A DNA stretch of 64,000 bases from Geobacteraceae bacterium (GTDB lineage: Bacteria > Desulfobacterota > Desulfuromonadia > Geobacterales > Geobacteraceae), in NCBI GenBank assembly GCA_024281055.1, contig JAMXLF010000007.1, positions 1 through 64,000 on the forward strand. The letters run 5' to 3'. The notes below the pieces were generated by a model. It saw only the letters and a program-made list of their open reading frames with translations. It was not told the origin of the DNA and ran no database searches. Shown piece by piece: positions 27,443 through 38,338 of the stretch; positions within the stretch are counted from its first letter, which is position 1, and each line of letters opens with the position of its first letter. A program made the translations under genes and the position numbers.

Positions 27443-28432
27443 ATGAGAACCACCATCGCAGCAATCGCCGACAGGGTCATCGCCGGCGGCACCATCACCG
27501 AGGCAGAAGCCCTGCACCTGGCGACCGCCGGGAGGGCCGAGCTCTTCTTCCTCTTCGCCGAGGCAAATCGGATCAAGGAACATTTCGTCGGCAGCCGGGT
27601 CTACCTCTGCTCCATCATCAACGCCAAGTCGGGGCGCTGCCCCGAGAACTGCGCCTTCTGCGCCCAGTCGGCCCACCACCGGACCGACGCGCCGGTCTAC
27701 CCCCTCGTGGACGAGGAGCGGATAGTGGCCTGCGCCCGGGAGGCCGAGGCCAACGGCTCCTCCTGCTACGGGATCATCACCAGCGGCACGACCATCAACC
27801 GGGGAGAGGAGCTGGAGCGAATCCTGCGGGCCGTGCAGCGCATCCGGCAGGAAACCGGCATCACACCCTCCTGCTCCCTCGGGATCATCGACATCGGGAT
27901 CGCCCGTGCCCTCCACGAGGCGGGGGTGGCGACCTACCATCACAACCTGGAAACGGCCCGAAGCTTCTTCCCGGAGATCTGCACCACCCACGACTACGAA
28001 GAGGACGTGCAGACCGTGCGGGTGGCGAAGGCGGCGGGGATGAAGGTCTGCTGCGGCGGCATCTTCGGCCTCGGGGAAAGTGCCGCCCAGCGGGTGGAAC
28101 TGGCCCTCATCCTGCGGGAGCTGGACATCGACTCGGTCCCCCTTAATTTCCTGAACCCCATCGAGGGGACACGCCTCGCCGGCGCAGAGCTCATCTCGCC
28201 CATGGAGTGCCTGACGACCATCGCCCTCTTCCGCTTCATCCTCCCGGCAAAGAAGATCTCGGTCTGCGGTGGCCGGGAAAAGAACCTGCGCGACCTCCAG
28301 TCGTGGATGTTCGCTGCCGGGGCGAGCGGCACCATGATCGGCAACTACCTCACCACCACCGGCCGCCCGGCGGAGCAGGACTGGCAGATGCTGAAGGACC
28401 TGGGGCTGGAAGTGGCTTCATGCTGTGAATGA
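27443..28432 (+). CDS. bioB: Biotin synthase
   Basis: 329 residues. Radical SAM cluster CPENCAFC (CX3CX2C) near residue 63, then AQSAHH; YHHNLETA near 155 and CCGGIFGLGES near 198 are typical. It inserts sulfur into dethiobiotin. GGAGG lies eight bases upstream of the ATG. First gene of bioB-bioD-bioA. Confidence 0.97.
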   Translation: MRTTIAAIADRVIAGGTITEAEALHLATAGRAELFFLFAEANRIKEHFVGSRVYLCSIINAKSGRCPENCAFCAQSAHHRTDAPVYPLVDEERIVACAREAEANGSSCYGIITSGTTINRGEELERILRAVQRIRQETGITPSCSLGIIDIGIARALHEAGVATYHHNLETARSFFPEICTTHDYEEDVQTVRVAKAAGMKVCCGGIFGLGESAAQRVELALILRELDIDSVPLNFLNPIEGTRLAGAELISPMECLTTIALFRFILPAKKISVCGGREKNLRDLQSWMFAAGASGTMIGNYLTTTGRPAEQDWQMLKDLGLEVASCCE

Positions 28433-28457
28433 ACTGCACAGAGACAGTAGAGTTATT

Positions 28458-29302
<845 letters not shown>

Positions 29303-29307
29303 AAAAA

Positions 29308-29433
29308 GCACCAAATCGCAAGCTCCAAATACAAAACAATTTTCAATATCCAAAAGCAAATACCGTTCAAATGGTTATTGGATGTTTCTTTGGAGCTTGT
29401 TTGAGATTTGTGATTTGAGATTTGGAGTTTGCC
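29308..29433. repeat. AT-rich heptad-periodic array between bioD and bioA
   Basis: Six in-phase units TTTGGAG, CTTGTTT, GAGATTT, GTGATTT, GAGATTT, GGAGTTT (29389-29430) face degenerate complementary units around 29308-29355. It is related in unit composition to the bioB-bioD array. Confidence 0.65.
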
Positions 29434-29472
29434 AATCATCGTCTGGAAATACCAGAAAATGGAATTGTAGAA

Positions 29473-30825
29473 ATGGATACTAAAACTCTCCAAGAGTACG
29501 ACAAAAAATATGTCTGGCACCCCTTCACCCAGATGCGGGAGTGGGAGGCGAGCGACCCGCTGGTCATCGTCGGCGGGGAGGGGTCATGGCTGATCGACTC
29601 CGACGGCAACCGCTGGCTCGACGGGGTCGCCTCGGTCTGGACCAACGTCCACGGGCACTGCAAAAAGGAGATTAACGAGGCGGTAAAGACCCAGGTGGAC
29701 CGGCTCGAACACGCGACACAACTGGGGCTTGCCAATGACCAGGCCGCGCTGCTCGCCAAACGCCTCGTGGAGATCGCCCCGCCGGGGCTCGCCAAGATCT
29801 TTTACTCGGACAACGGCTCCACCGCCATGGAGGTCGGCATCAAGATGGCCTTCCAGTACTGGCGACACAAGGGCCGGCCGGAGAAGACCCGCTTCGTCTC
29901 CTTCCGGAACGCCTACCACGGCGACACGATCGGCTGCATGAGCGTCGGCGGGATCGACATCTACCACGAGGTGTTCCGCCCCCTCCTCTTCCCTGCCGTT
30001 CATGCGCCTTCCCCCTACTGCTACCGCTGCGAGCTCACGACGGAGCGCGATTGCGCCAGGTGCGGCCAGCTCTGCCTTACCGAGCTCGAACGACTCATGG
30101 CGGCCCATGCCGGCGAGCTGGCCGGGGTTGTGATCGAGCCCCTCGTCCAGGGAGCCGGGGGAATGATCGTCCAACCGGCAGGGTTCGTCCGGCGGGTGCG
30201 CGAGCTCTGCGACAGGTACGACTGCCTGATGATCGCCGACGAGGTGGCGGTCGGCTTCGGCCGGACCGGCACCATGTTCGCCTGCGGGCGGGAGGGGGTG
30301 ACCCCCGACATCATGGCCCTCTCCAAGGGAATCACGGCCGGCTACCTCCCCCTCGCAGCCACCCTCACCACCCGGGAGGTCTACGACGCCTTCCTCGGCG
30401 AATACCAGGAGCTCAAGACCTTCTTCCATGGCCACACCTTCACCGGCAACCCCATCGCCTGCGCCGCAGCCCTAGCCTCCCTCGATCTCTTCGAGAAGGA
30501 GCGGCTGCTGGATGCCCTCCCGGCCAAGGTAGCCTACCTGGAAGAGCGGCTTGCCCGGATGAAATCGCTGGAACACGTGGGGGATGTCCGTCACTGCGGC
30601 ATGATCGGCGCCGTCGAACTGGTGCGGGACCGGGAGACGCGGGAGCCTTATCCCTGGGAAGAGCGGGTCGGCGTCGAGGTCTGCCTGGAGGCCCGCAAGC
30701 ACGGCCTCTTCCTTCGCCCCCTCGGCAACGTCATCGTCATCTTTCCCCCCCTTGCCATCACCATGGAGGAACTGGCGCTCCTCATGGACGGCATTGCCGC
30801 CTCGATCTCGGCGGTTACGGGATAA
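29473..30825 (+). CDS. bioA: Adenosylmethionine-8-amino-7-oxononanoate aminotransferase
   Basis: 450 residues from ATG 29473 (MDTKTLQEYDKKYVWHPFTQM). An earlier in-frame ATG at 29422 would add residues encoded by the repeat-rich gap and is less likely. Class III aminotransferase with YSDNGSTAMEVGIKMA near 105, IADEVAVGFGRTGTMF near 255 and the PLP lysine in MALSKGITAGYLPLA near 285. It converts 7-keto-8-aminopelargonate to 7,8-diaminopelargonate. The 307-base gap that follows holds an RNA candidate and a terminator. Confidence 0.96.
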   Translation: MDTKTLQEYDKKYVWHPFTQMREWEASDPLVIVGGEGSWLIDSDGNRWLDGVASVWTNVHGHCKKEINEAVKTQVDRLEHATQLGLANDQAALLAKRLVEIAPPGLAKIFYSDNGSTAMEVGIKMAFQYWRHKGRPEKTRFVSFRNAYHGDTIGCMSVGGIDIYHEVFRPLLFPAVHAPSPYCYRCELTTERDCARCGQLCLTELERLMAAHAGELAGVVIEPLVQGAGGMIVQPAGFVRRVRELCDRYDCLMIADEVAVGFGRTGTMFACGREGVTPDIMALSKGITAGYLPLAATLTTREVYDAFLGEYQELKTFFHGHTFTGNPIACAAALASLDLFEKERLLDALPAKVAYLEERLARMKSLEHVGDVRHCGMIGAVELVRDRETREPYPWEERVGVEVCLEARKHGLFLRPLGNVIVIFPPLAITMEELALLMDGIAASISAVTG

Positions 30826-30865
30826 GAATTTCATTTCCCGCAATATCCGGTCATCCTTGAATTCA

Positions 30866-31042
30866 GGGGCGGCTGCCTCAGCCTCGGGAGTGGAGGGAAA
30901 AGTCCGAGCGGCGAGCGGACACCCGCCGTAAATGCCAGTGCCTGCCATGATGGCAGCGAAACAGAATTCCATTCGAGAGACGCCAACGCAAGGTCCGCAG
31001 CTCGGGGTCGACCGGAACGGACGAGGCTGCGGCAGCTGCCCC
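30866..31042 (+). ncRNA. Candidate structured RNA (family unknown)
   Basis: Arms at 30866-30886 and 31022-31042 pair in 19 of 21 positions, closing a 177-base element. Inside: a stem GGCG/CGCC near 30910-30930, a perfect CTGCCA-TGA-TGGCAG hairpin, and GTCCG/CGGAC near the 3' side. CCGAGC could also pair at long range with GCTCGG. The segment GAGGGAAAAGTCCG resembles conserved region I of RNase P RNA, but the rest of RNase P is absent. A terminator follows 32 bases downstream. The strand is assigned from that resemblance and the direction of bioA. It could instead be a 3' UTR structure of bioA. Confidence 0.4.
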
Positions 31043-31073
31043 TCCCCGCTAAAATTTCCCGAAGGATATAAAT

Positions 31074-31100
31074 AAGGGGAGCCGACCGGCTCCCCTTTCA
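31074..31100. terminator. Terminator between bioA and the convergent CCA-type gene
   Basis: GGGGAGCCG and CGGCTCCCC form a 9-bp stem with a tiny loop, extended by AA/TT, with T-rich flanks on both strands. It can serve both convergent transcripts. Confidence 0.7.
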
Positions 31101-31132
31101 TTTCCATGGATATGGATGCAGCAGGATCAGAA

Positions 31133-33760
31133 TTACGCCTCGGCCAGCCTCTCCCGGGCGATGCGCAGCTCATCCTCCCTGGTGGCCGCGAGCCCGTTCA
31201 GCCGGGCATCCAGCACCACATCGAGGATTTCCCTGAAACGGGGCCCTTCGGGGACCCCCAGCGCCTTCAGGTCTTCGCCGGTGATGAAGCAGCGGATATT
31301 CTGGAGCTGGGTGAAGTAGAGAGAGATACAGCGCTTCACCTCCTCGCTCCTGGTCCGCGACATCAGGTAGAGAAGAACCTCCACCGGGAGTCCTGTCAGC
31401 CAGTGGTAGACATCGCTGCGCTGGATCTGTTGCCCCTTGCTCGCCCGCCGCTCCATGGCGTCGAGCGTTATCCCTCCCATCTTACGGCTCTCGAACAGCT
31501 TCTCCTTGTAATGTTCATTCACGGCGAGCCGCGTGCAGGTCCCCCAGAACTGTTCGTTACTGAGCGGGTTGCAGAGGGCGAGGAAATAGACCGCCCATTT
31601 CTCGTAGCGCCGCTCCAGGAAGAGGAGCTCGAACCAGGCGACGATCTTCTTGGCCTCATCGAGCACCCGCCGTGTTTCGGGAATGAGCTGGAGGTCGGGG
31701 TGGATGAACCGGAGAAGCCCCAGCGAGGCCATCCGCTCCACACCCCGCAGCGGGTCCTTTTCCCGCAGGATATGGACCAACTCGGAAAGCAGGCGCTTGC
31801 CGCCGAGCTTGTCGAGAAAACTCATCTTCACCGCGTTCTTGATCAGGTTCTCGGTGTGCTTGGCGATGCGGAAGTCGAGCCGCTGCTCGAAGCGGATCGC
31901 CCGGAACACCCGGGTCGGGTCCTCGACGAAGGAGAGGTTGTGCAGGACGCGGATGACCCGGTCCTGGAGGTCCTTCTGGGCACCGAAAAAGTCGATGAGC
32001 TGGCCGAAGGCGGCACTGTTGAGGCGGATGGCGAGGGTGTTGATGGTGAAGTCGCGGCGGTAGAGGTCCATCTTGAGGGAGGACCGCTCCACCGTGGGGA
32101 GCGCGCCGGGGGAGGCGTAATACTCCAGACGGGTGCTCGCCACGTCGATCTTGAAGCCGTCCGGGAAGATGATCACCGCCGTGCCGAACTTCTCGTGCCC
32201 CTTGCAGCGGCAGCCGAACTCGGCGGCAAAGGTTTCGGCGAAGAGAATGCCGTCCCCCTCCACGGTCACGTCAACATCCTCGTTCTCGATCCACAGCAGC
32301 AGGTCGCGCACGAAGCCCCCCACGGCGTACACCGGCAGGTCAAGCTCGGTGCCGACGCGCCCCAGGTCCCGCAGGATCTGCATGATGCGTGGATGCAGCT
32401 GCTTCCCCATCATCCCGGCGAGCTCCCGCATGCGCACGGGGATGTTGTCGCGGGCCAAGTCGTAGAGGGCCTCGCCCGAGTACATGTAGCGCAGGAGATC
32501 CGTGCGGGTGACGACACCGACCAGCTCTCCCTCCTCGAAGATCGGCACGAACCGGCGGTTCTGCCCCACCATGTATCCCTGGATGGCGGCGATCGGCGTG
32601 GTCGGCTCCGCCGTCATGAACTCGGTGTGCATGTACTCCTCAACGGGGAGCTCCCCCAGGTTGTGGAACAGGGCCTTTTCCACGATCCGCCGGGAAATGA
32701 TGCCGACCATCCGTCCCCCGTCCATGACCGGCATGGCATTCACGTTGTACCGGGTGAGAAGCTCCCGCGCCTCCTCGATGGTGGTCGTTGCCGGCATGGT
32801 CTTTACCGGCGACGACATGATGTCCCGCGCCATCCGCCGGGGGTTGACCCGTTCCCGCAGGACCTCCTCCAGCCGGGCCAGCACCTGGATGAGGGTGAGC
32901 TCTTTCACCGCAGCCGAGGCCGCGGTGGCGTGACCGCCGCCTCCCATATCGCGCAGGATCTCACCCACGTTCACCTCGGGGATGCGGCTCCGCGCCACGA
33001 TGTAGACCCTGCTCCCCATCCCCACCACGATGAAGAGCGCCTCCAGGTTCTCCATGTCCCGCATCATGTGGGCCAGCACGGCGATGTCGCCGATGTAGTA
33101 GTCCACCGAGGCTTGGGCGATGGAGATATCCACCCCGTTCAGGGTGGTGGTCGTAAGGGACTTGAGGAGATCGTTCAGGAGCGAAACCTGCTCGGCGGTC
33201 AGCTCCTGGGTGATGAAGTCCGCCACCGTGTTGAGGCTCGCCCCCTTTTCCAGGAGCCAGGCCGCGGCCGAGTAATCGTCCACCGTCGTGGAGGGAAAGG
33301 TGAGGCTCCCGGTGTCCTCGTAGACGCCGAGCATCATCAGCGTCGCCTCGGTGGGGCTCACCTCGCACCCCTTTTTCATGAGGATATGGGTGAGGATGGA
33401 GGTGGACGAGCCGCACTCGCGGATCACCCCGCCGCTCGGTCTGATGTCGCCGGGGGTTTCGGTGTGGTGGTCATAGATATGGACCTGGAGGCCCGGTTTG
33501 GCGAGGATGTCGGCAAAGTGGCCGATGCGGGAGGAGTGCTGGCAGTCCACGAGGATGAGGCGGTCGATGGCGGTGAAGTCCACGTCGCGAAGCCGCGTGA
33601 AGTTCAGGGCGTAGCCGGTCGACTTGAGGAAGAAGTCGCGCATGCTCTTCTCCTGCGACCCGGAAAAGACCATGAGGGCGTCTGGATAGAGCTTCTTCGC
33701 GGCGACCATGGCGCCGAGGCAGTCGAAGTCGGCGTTAACGTGGGTGGTGATGACGTCCAT
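31133..33760 (-). CDS. DHH-CBS-tRNA nucleotidyltransferase-type fusion protein
   Basis: 875 residues from ATG 33760 (MDVITTHVNADFDCLGAM); residues read further upstream come from a repeat array. Order: DHH domain (1-310) with HVNADFDCLG, DCQHSSRIG, YDHHTE and GGGGHATAASAAV; two CBS domains (about 315-430); class II poly(A) polymerase/CCA head (about 460-600: YAVGGFVRDLLLW, ENEDVDVTVEGDG), then RRDFTINTLAIRLN and an RNA-binding helical part (FRAIRFEQRLDF). Published work reported separate CC- and A-adding enzymes plus a poly(A) polymerase in Geobacter sulfurreducens. Which activity this one has is not readable here. Confidence 0.9.
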   Translation of the reverse strand: MDVITTHVNADFDCLGAMVAAKKLYPDALMVFSGSQEKSMRDFFLKSTGYALNFTRLRDVDFTAIDRLILVDCQHSSRIGHFADILAKPGLQVHIYDHHTETPGDIRPSGGVIRECGSSTSILTHILMKKGCEVSPTEATLMMLGVYEDTGSLTFPSTTVDDYSAAAWLLEKGASLNTVADFITQELTAEQVSLLNDLLKSLTTTTLNGVDISIAQASVDYYIGDIAVLAHMMRDMENLEALFIVVGMGSRVYIVARSRIPEVNVGEILRDMGGGGHATAASAAVKELTLIQVLARLEEVLRERVNPRRMARDIMSSPVKTMPATTTIEEARELLTRYNVNAMPVMDGGRMVGIISRRIVEKALFHNLGELPVEEYMHTEFMTAEPTTPIAAIQGYMVGQNRRFVPIFEEGELVGVVTRTDLLRYMYSGEALYDLARDNIPVRMRELAGMMGKQLHPRIMQILRDLGRVGTELDLPVYAVGGFVRDLLLWIENEDVDVTVEGDGILFAETFAAEFGCRCKGHEKFGTAVIIFPDGFKIDVASTRLEYYASPGALPTVERSSLKMDLYRRDFTINTLAIRLNSAAFGQLIDFFGAQKDLQDRVIRVLHNLSFVEDPTRVFRAIRFEQRLDFRIAKHTENLIKNAVKMSFLDKLGGKRLLSELVHILREKDPLRGVERMASLGLLRFIHPDLQLIPETRRVLDEAKKIVAWFELLFLERRYEKWAVYFLALCNPLSNEQFWGTCTRLAVNEHYKEKLFESRKMGGITLDAMERRASKGQQIQRSDVYHWLTGLPVEVLLYLMSRTRSEEVKRCISLYFTQLQNIRCFITGEDLKALGVPEGPRFREILDVVLDARLNGLAATREDELRIARERLAEA

Positions 33761-33770
33761 AAAAACCTGT

Positions 33771-33877
<107 letters not shown>

Positions 33878-33880
33878 GCT

Positions 33881-34684
33881 TCAGCTAACCGTCAGCGCAG
33901 CATACGCCACTACCTGCCGATTATCCCCCGTCACATCCCCGCTCGTGGCGTAGCGCACGAGCCGCGCCCGCGTGGCGCCCAACTCCAGGGCGGCAACAAG
34001 CATAACGGTCGCCGGGACCACGCCGCACATGGTGATCTCCCGCTCCCGGCAGACATTGAGGAGCCCCTCGGGCTTAAGGGCCAGCACCTCGGCGATGGCC
34101 TGGTCGTCCTTGGCCCGCGCCGCATCCGCCGATTCGTAGTGGGTCATGTCGGAGCTGGCAACGATGAGGGTCTCGCCGCCATACTCCCGGATTGCCCGGG
34201 CAATGCCGGTCCCGAGCGCCTTGCAGCTGGCGAAGTCGCCGAAGCCGAGGCAGAGCGGCGTGATGGTCACATCGGGGCGGACGACCTGGAGAAAGGGTAC
34301 CTGGACTTCGAGGGAGTGTTCGTAGTGGTGGGCGGTGGTGTCTTCGGCCACCAGCGGGGCATGCTGCATGACGAGCTCGGCGAGGCGGGTGTTGACCGGG
34401 ACACGGCCAAGGGGAGTAAGCCATTCCCCGCGGGCGTACAGGGCGGCCCGGGCGCCGATGCCGTGGTGGTTCGGCCCGAGGATGATGACATCCTGCGGGA
34501 CCTCGACGCGCCCGAACAGATCGCCGGCAACCCCGCCCGAATAGATATAGCCGGCGTGGGGGGAGATAACCCCGATAACCTTATCCCGTTCGGGCGCGGC
34601 GACAACCAGCTGTTCCACTTCCGCCCGAAGCCTCTCCCCGTTGCCGGGGTAAAACTGTCCGGCCACTGCCGGCTGGCGAATCAT
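33881..34684 (-). CDS. MEMO1/AmmeMemoRadiSam system protein B-like
   Basis: 267 residues from ATG 34684 (MIRQPAVAGQFYPGNGERL). Family motifs: ISPHAGYIYSGGVAGDLF near 40, DVIILGPNHHG near 65, EHSLEVQVPFLQ near 115 and SSDMTHYES near 175, which form a LigB-like fold. In AmmeMemoRadiSam systems it accompanies AMMECR1 and a radical SAM protein; neither is next to it here. The metal-binding histidines are kept. Function unknown. Confidence 0.9.
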   Translation of the reverse strand: MIRQPAVAGQFYPGNGERLRAEVEQLVVAAPERDKVIGVISPHAGYIYSGGVAGDLFGRVEVPQDVIILGPNHHGIGARAALYARGEWLTPLGRVPVNTRLAELVMQHAPLVAEDTTAHHYEHSLEVQVPFLQVVRPDVTITPLCLGFGDFASCKALGTGIARAIREYGGETLIVASSDMTHYESADAARAKDDQAIAEVLALKPEGLLNVCREREITMCGVVPATVMLVAALELGATRARLVRYATSGDVTGDNRQVVAYAALTVS

Positions 34685-34694
34685 GGCTAACTCC

Positions 34695-34722
34695 GTGAAT
34701 GGTGAAGGGTGAAAGGTGAACG
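34695..34722. repeat. Heptad array GTGAATG (four units) upstream of the MEMO gene
   Basis: Four in-phase units GTGAATG, GTGAAGG, GTGAAAG, GTGAACG end just before the MEMO gene start. No complementary arm is adjacent. Confidence 0.75.
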
Positions 34723-34875
34723 GTTTACAAGCGATAAAACACCCTCGAAACAAAGTTTAAACCATATGATAAAGGATGCAATGGGCCTTCTGCGTTGCCG
34801 GCTCCTACGATCCACCATCTATGATTCCCGACTCACGCCTCACGACTTACGCCTTACGATTTCCCGCCTCCCCCC

Positions 34876-35491
<616 letters not shown>

Positions 35492-35505
<14 letters not shown>

Positions 35506-36298
35506 CACTGCTCTCCTCCCCTTCCCCGGCGGCAACCGCTGGCATTACCCAGATGGTCTCCAGGCGGTGTGCCTGGACGACCTTCACCAGCTTCAGCTTG
35601 CAAAGCTCCAGTACTGCGAGGAACGTGGCGACAACGTATTCGCGGGTGAGGATCCCGGAAAAGAGTTCTTCGAAGGCTACCGCCTCTTTCCCTTCCAGGA
35701 AGGCGAGGATCTCGCCGATACGGTCGGCGATGGAGATATTCTCGACGCCGACCTCGTGGAAGGTTTCGGCCGGGATCTTGGCCAGAACCCGTTGCAGGGC
35801 CTCGATGAGTTCGATCATATCCACCTGTGGCGGCTCTTCGCCGGGCTGCAGCTCAATGAGCTCCGGGGCCGCGAACTTCCTGGCAAAGACGTCCCGGCCG
35901 AGGAGCTCCCGCTCTCCGAGAGCCTGGGCCGCCTCCTTGTACTTGCTGTATTCGAGAAGCCGTTTCACCAGCTCGGCGCGGGGGTCTTCCTCTTCCTCGG
36001 GGCTTTCCTCGTCGGCGGGGATCGGCAGGAGCATCTTCGACTTTATCTGGATGAGCGTCGAGGCCATGACGAGGAACTCGCCGGCAATATCGAGGTTGAG
36101 CTCCTTCATCAGCTCGATGTACTCCAGGTACTGTCGGGCGATGGCGGCGATGGGGATGTTGTAGATGTCCACCTCATTCTTCCTGATGAGGTGGAGCAGC
36201 AGGTCGAGGGGACCTTCGAAGGCCTCGACGCTGACGTTGTAGGCGCTCTGCTGGCCGTCGCCGAAGAAGCTTTCCTGTGTTGCGGTCTCGCTGGTCAA
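35492..36298 (-). CDS. scpA: Segregation and condensation protein A
   Basis: 268 residues: YNVSVEAFEGPLDLLLHLIRKNEVDIYNIPIAAIARQY at the N-terminus is the kleisin SMC-binding region, and the C-terminal winged helix begins near 195 (VAFEELFSGILTREYVVATFLAVLELCKL). It forms the SMC-ScpAB complex with ScpB, whose start overlaps by 14 bases. Confidence 0.94.
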
Positions 36299-36327
36299 AG
36301 GTTATTCCCCACTACTAAATCACTGTT

Positions 36328-36375
36328 TACCCCTCATCCGGCCTACGGCCACCCTCTCCCACCGTGGGGAGAGGG
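36328..36375. repeat. Dispersed CCCTCATCCGGCC-type hairpin repeat
   Basis: Contains CCTCATCCGGCCTACGGCC and a CCCTCTCCC/GGGGAGAGGG hairpin. A second copy in opposite orientation occurs at 38339-38435. I recall such repeats in many proteobacterial genomes. Confidence 0.6.
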
Positions 36376-36449
36376 TTTCTCCCCTCGCTCCTTGTGGACC
36401 CAATAAGCGGGCCTAAAGAAGAGGGGCAGGGGTGAGGGGAAAAGTGTCA

Positions 36450-37433
36450 TTAAAGCTTGAGCGCCTCGCGGACCTCGTCCATGGTCTTGTCGGCCTGCTC
36501 TGCGGCCCGGCGGCTCCCGTCGGCGAGCACCTCCTCCACCACCTCGGGCCGGGCGGCGAGCTCCGTGCGCTTGACCCGGAAGGGTGTCAGGGCCTGGACG
36601 AGGGCCTCGGCCTGGATCTTCTTGCACTCCACGCAGCCGATCTGCGCACCACGGCAGGCGGGGTAGATCTCGGCCTTCTGCTCCTCGGAGAGGTAGTGAC
36701 GGTTCAGGGAGAAGGCCACGCACCGGTCGGGCTCGCCCGGGTCGCTCCGCCGCACCCGGTTCGTGTCGGTCACCATGGACATCACCTTCTTGCGGGTCTC
36801 ATCGTCGCTCTCCGAGAGGAAGATGGCGTTGCCGTAGGACTTGCTCATCTTGCGGCCGTCGAGACCCAGTACCTTGGGGGTCTCGGTGAGGAGCGCCTCC
36901 GGCTCGGGGAAGACCTCGCCGTAGAGGTAGTTGAAGCGCCGGGCGATCTCCCGGGTGATCTCCAGGTGCGGCAGCTGATCCTGTCCCACCGGCACCCGCG
37001 TCGCCTTGTAGAGGATGATGTCGGCGGCCATGAGCACCGGATAGCCGAGGAAGCCGAAGGTGGAAAGGTCCTTGGCCGCCAGGTTCTCCCGCATCTCCTT
37101 GTAGGTCGGGTTGCGCTCCAGCCAGGAGACCGGGGTGATCATCCCGAGAACCAGATTCAGCTCCGCGTGCTGGGGAACGAGGCTCTGCCGGAAGATCACA
37201 CTCTTCTCCGGATCAATGCCGAAGGCCAGCCAGTCGAGCACCATGTCGTGGATGCTCTCCCGGATCATGCCCGTGTTGTCGTACTCGGTGGTGAGGGAGT
37301 GCCAGTCGGCGGCAAAGAAGAAGCACTCGTACTCCTTCTGCAGTTCCAGCCAGTTGGCGAGAACGCCGTGGAAATGCCCCAGGTGCAGCTTGCCGGTCGG
37401 TCTCATGCCGCTGACGATGCGTTTGTTCTTCAT
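36450..37433 (-). CDS. trpS: Tryptophan-tRNA ligase
   Basis: 327 residues from ATG 37433 (MKNKRIVSGMRPTGKLHLGH). The class I signatures are HLGHFHG near 18 and KMSKSYGNAI near 195, with ADWHS near 42. It charges tRNA-Trp. ATG 37433 is preferred because longer frames run into a repeat array. It follows scpA in reverse order on the same strand. Confidence 0.96.
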   Translation of the reverse strand: MKNKRIVSGMRPTGKLHLGHFHGVLANWLELQKEYECFFFAADWHSLTTEYDNTGMIRESIHDMVLDWLAFGIDPEKSVIFRQSLVPQHAELNLVLGMITPVSWLERNPTYKEMRENLAAKDLSTFGFLGYPVLMAADIILYKATRVPVGQDQLPHLEITREIARRFNYLYGEVFPEPEALLTETPKVLGLDGRKMSKSYGNAIFLSESDDETRKKVMSMVTDTNRVRRSDPGEPDRCVAFSLNRHYLSEEQKAEIYPACRGAQIGCVECKKIQAEALVQALTPFRVKRTELAARPEVVEEVLADGSRRAAEQADKTMDEVREALKL

Positions 37434-37453
37434 GGACGAAAACTCCTTAACAC

Positions 37454-37529
37454 AAAGTTCAAGGTTCAAAGTTCAAGGTTCAAAGTTCAAGGTTCCAACA
37501 CTGAACGTTGAACCTTGAACGTTGAACGG
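37454..37529. repeat. Heptad-periodic hairpin, unit AAAGTTC/AAGGTTC with GAACGTT
   Basis: Six alternating units AAAGTTC and AAGGTTC (37454-37495) face GAACGTT, GAACCTT, GAACGTT, GAACGG (37503-37529). It begins six bases after the M50 protease stop and ends before trpS. Confidence 0.9.
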
Positions 37530-37535
37530 TATTAT

Positions 37536-38234
37536 TCAATGCATGAGAAATCGGGTCACGGTGAAGACCAGATGGCTCTGCGGACCGGCCAGCAGGTGGA
37601 TTCCCACGCTGAGAACCGGGCTGATGACGTACTGGAAGATGCTCGGGATATGAAGCACGTCAGGGAGAAAGATCAGCGCGATGATGATGAGCATGCCGTA
37701 CCGCTCGACGCGGGCGTATGCCGTCGCCAGCCGGTACGGCAGAAGCCCGACGGCCACCCTGCCGCCGTCGAGAGGCGGAACCGGGATCAGGTTGAAGATG
37801 GCAAGCAGGAGATTGATGTAAATGGAAAAGGCGAGCATCAGGGCGACCGGCTCGACGAACACCTGGAGCGGCCCGGCATCGGCAACCCGCTCCGTCGCTG
37901 CGCCCAGCCCGCGCAAGGCCGCTGCAGAGAGGGAGGCGAGGATGAAGTTGGTGACCGGCCCCGCCGCCCCCACCCAGATCATGTCCCGCTTGGGATGGCG
38001 CAGGTTGTTGAAGTTCACCGGTACCGGCTTGGCCCAACCGATCCCGATGATGAAGACCATGAGGGTGCCGAAGATATCCAGATGCTTGAGGGGGTTCAGG
38101 GTGAGCCGCCCCATGTAGCGGGCGGTGTTGTCCCCGAACTTGTCCGCCACGTAACCATGGGAGACTTCGTGGCAGGTGATCGCCATGAGGGCCGGGACGA
38201 GCATGATCGACAGCTTCAGGAAGAAATTTTCCAT
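37536..38234 (-). CDS. Site-2-protease-type M50 membrane metalloprotease
   Basis: 232 residues with several transmembrane segments. The zinc motif HEVSH (HExxH) lies near residue 23 in a hydrophobic helix and the third ligand motif NLIPVPPLDGGR near 150. This is the short S2P group without PDZ domain. Substrate unknown; such proteases cleave membrane-anchored regulators. Followed by a heptad array, then trpS. Confidence 0.9.
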   Translation of the reverse strand: MENFFLKLSIMLVPALMAITCHEVSHGYVADKFGDNTARYMGRLTLNPLKHLDIFGTLMVFIIGIGWAKPVPVNFNNLRHPKRDMIWVGAAGPVTNFILASLSAAALRGLGAATERVADAGPLQVFVEPVALMLAFSIYINLLLAIFNLIPVPPLDGGRVAVGLLPYRLATAYARVERYGMLIIIALIFLPDVLHIPSIFQYVISPVLSVGIHLLAGPQSHLVFTVTRFLMH

Positions 38235-38338
38235 GGAATCCTTGTGCGGGCGTTAGTTGAAAACCTTTCTTTTCTAGCAGATACGGCGGGCAAAGTCAAC
38301 GTCGGCACAAGAACGTGAACAAACGGGAGTAGGACATA

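Noticed and set aside
29422-29472. Upstream start for bioA adding 17 residues
   Set aside because: The extra residues are encoded by the repeat-rich gap; the later ATG at 29473 gives the typical N-terminus.
30880-31042. RNase P RNA
   Set aside because: Only a CR-I-like segment is seen; CR-IV, CR-V and the GGTAAACCC-type regions are absent and the element is about half the needed length.
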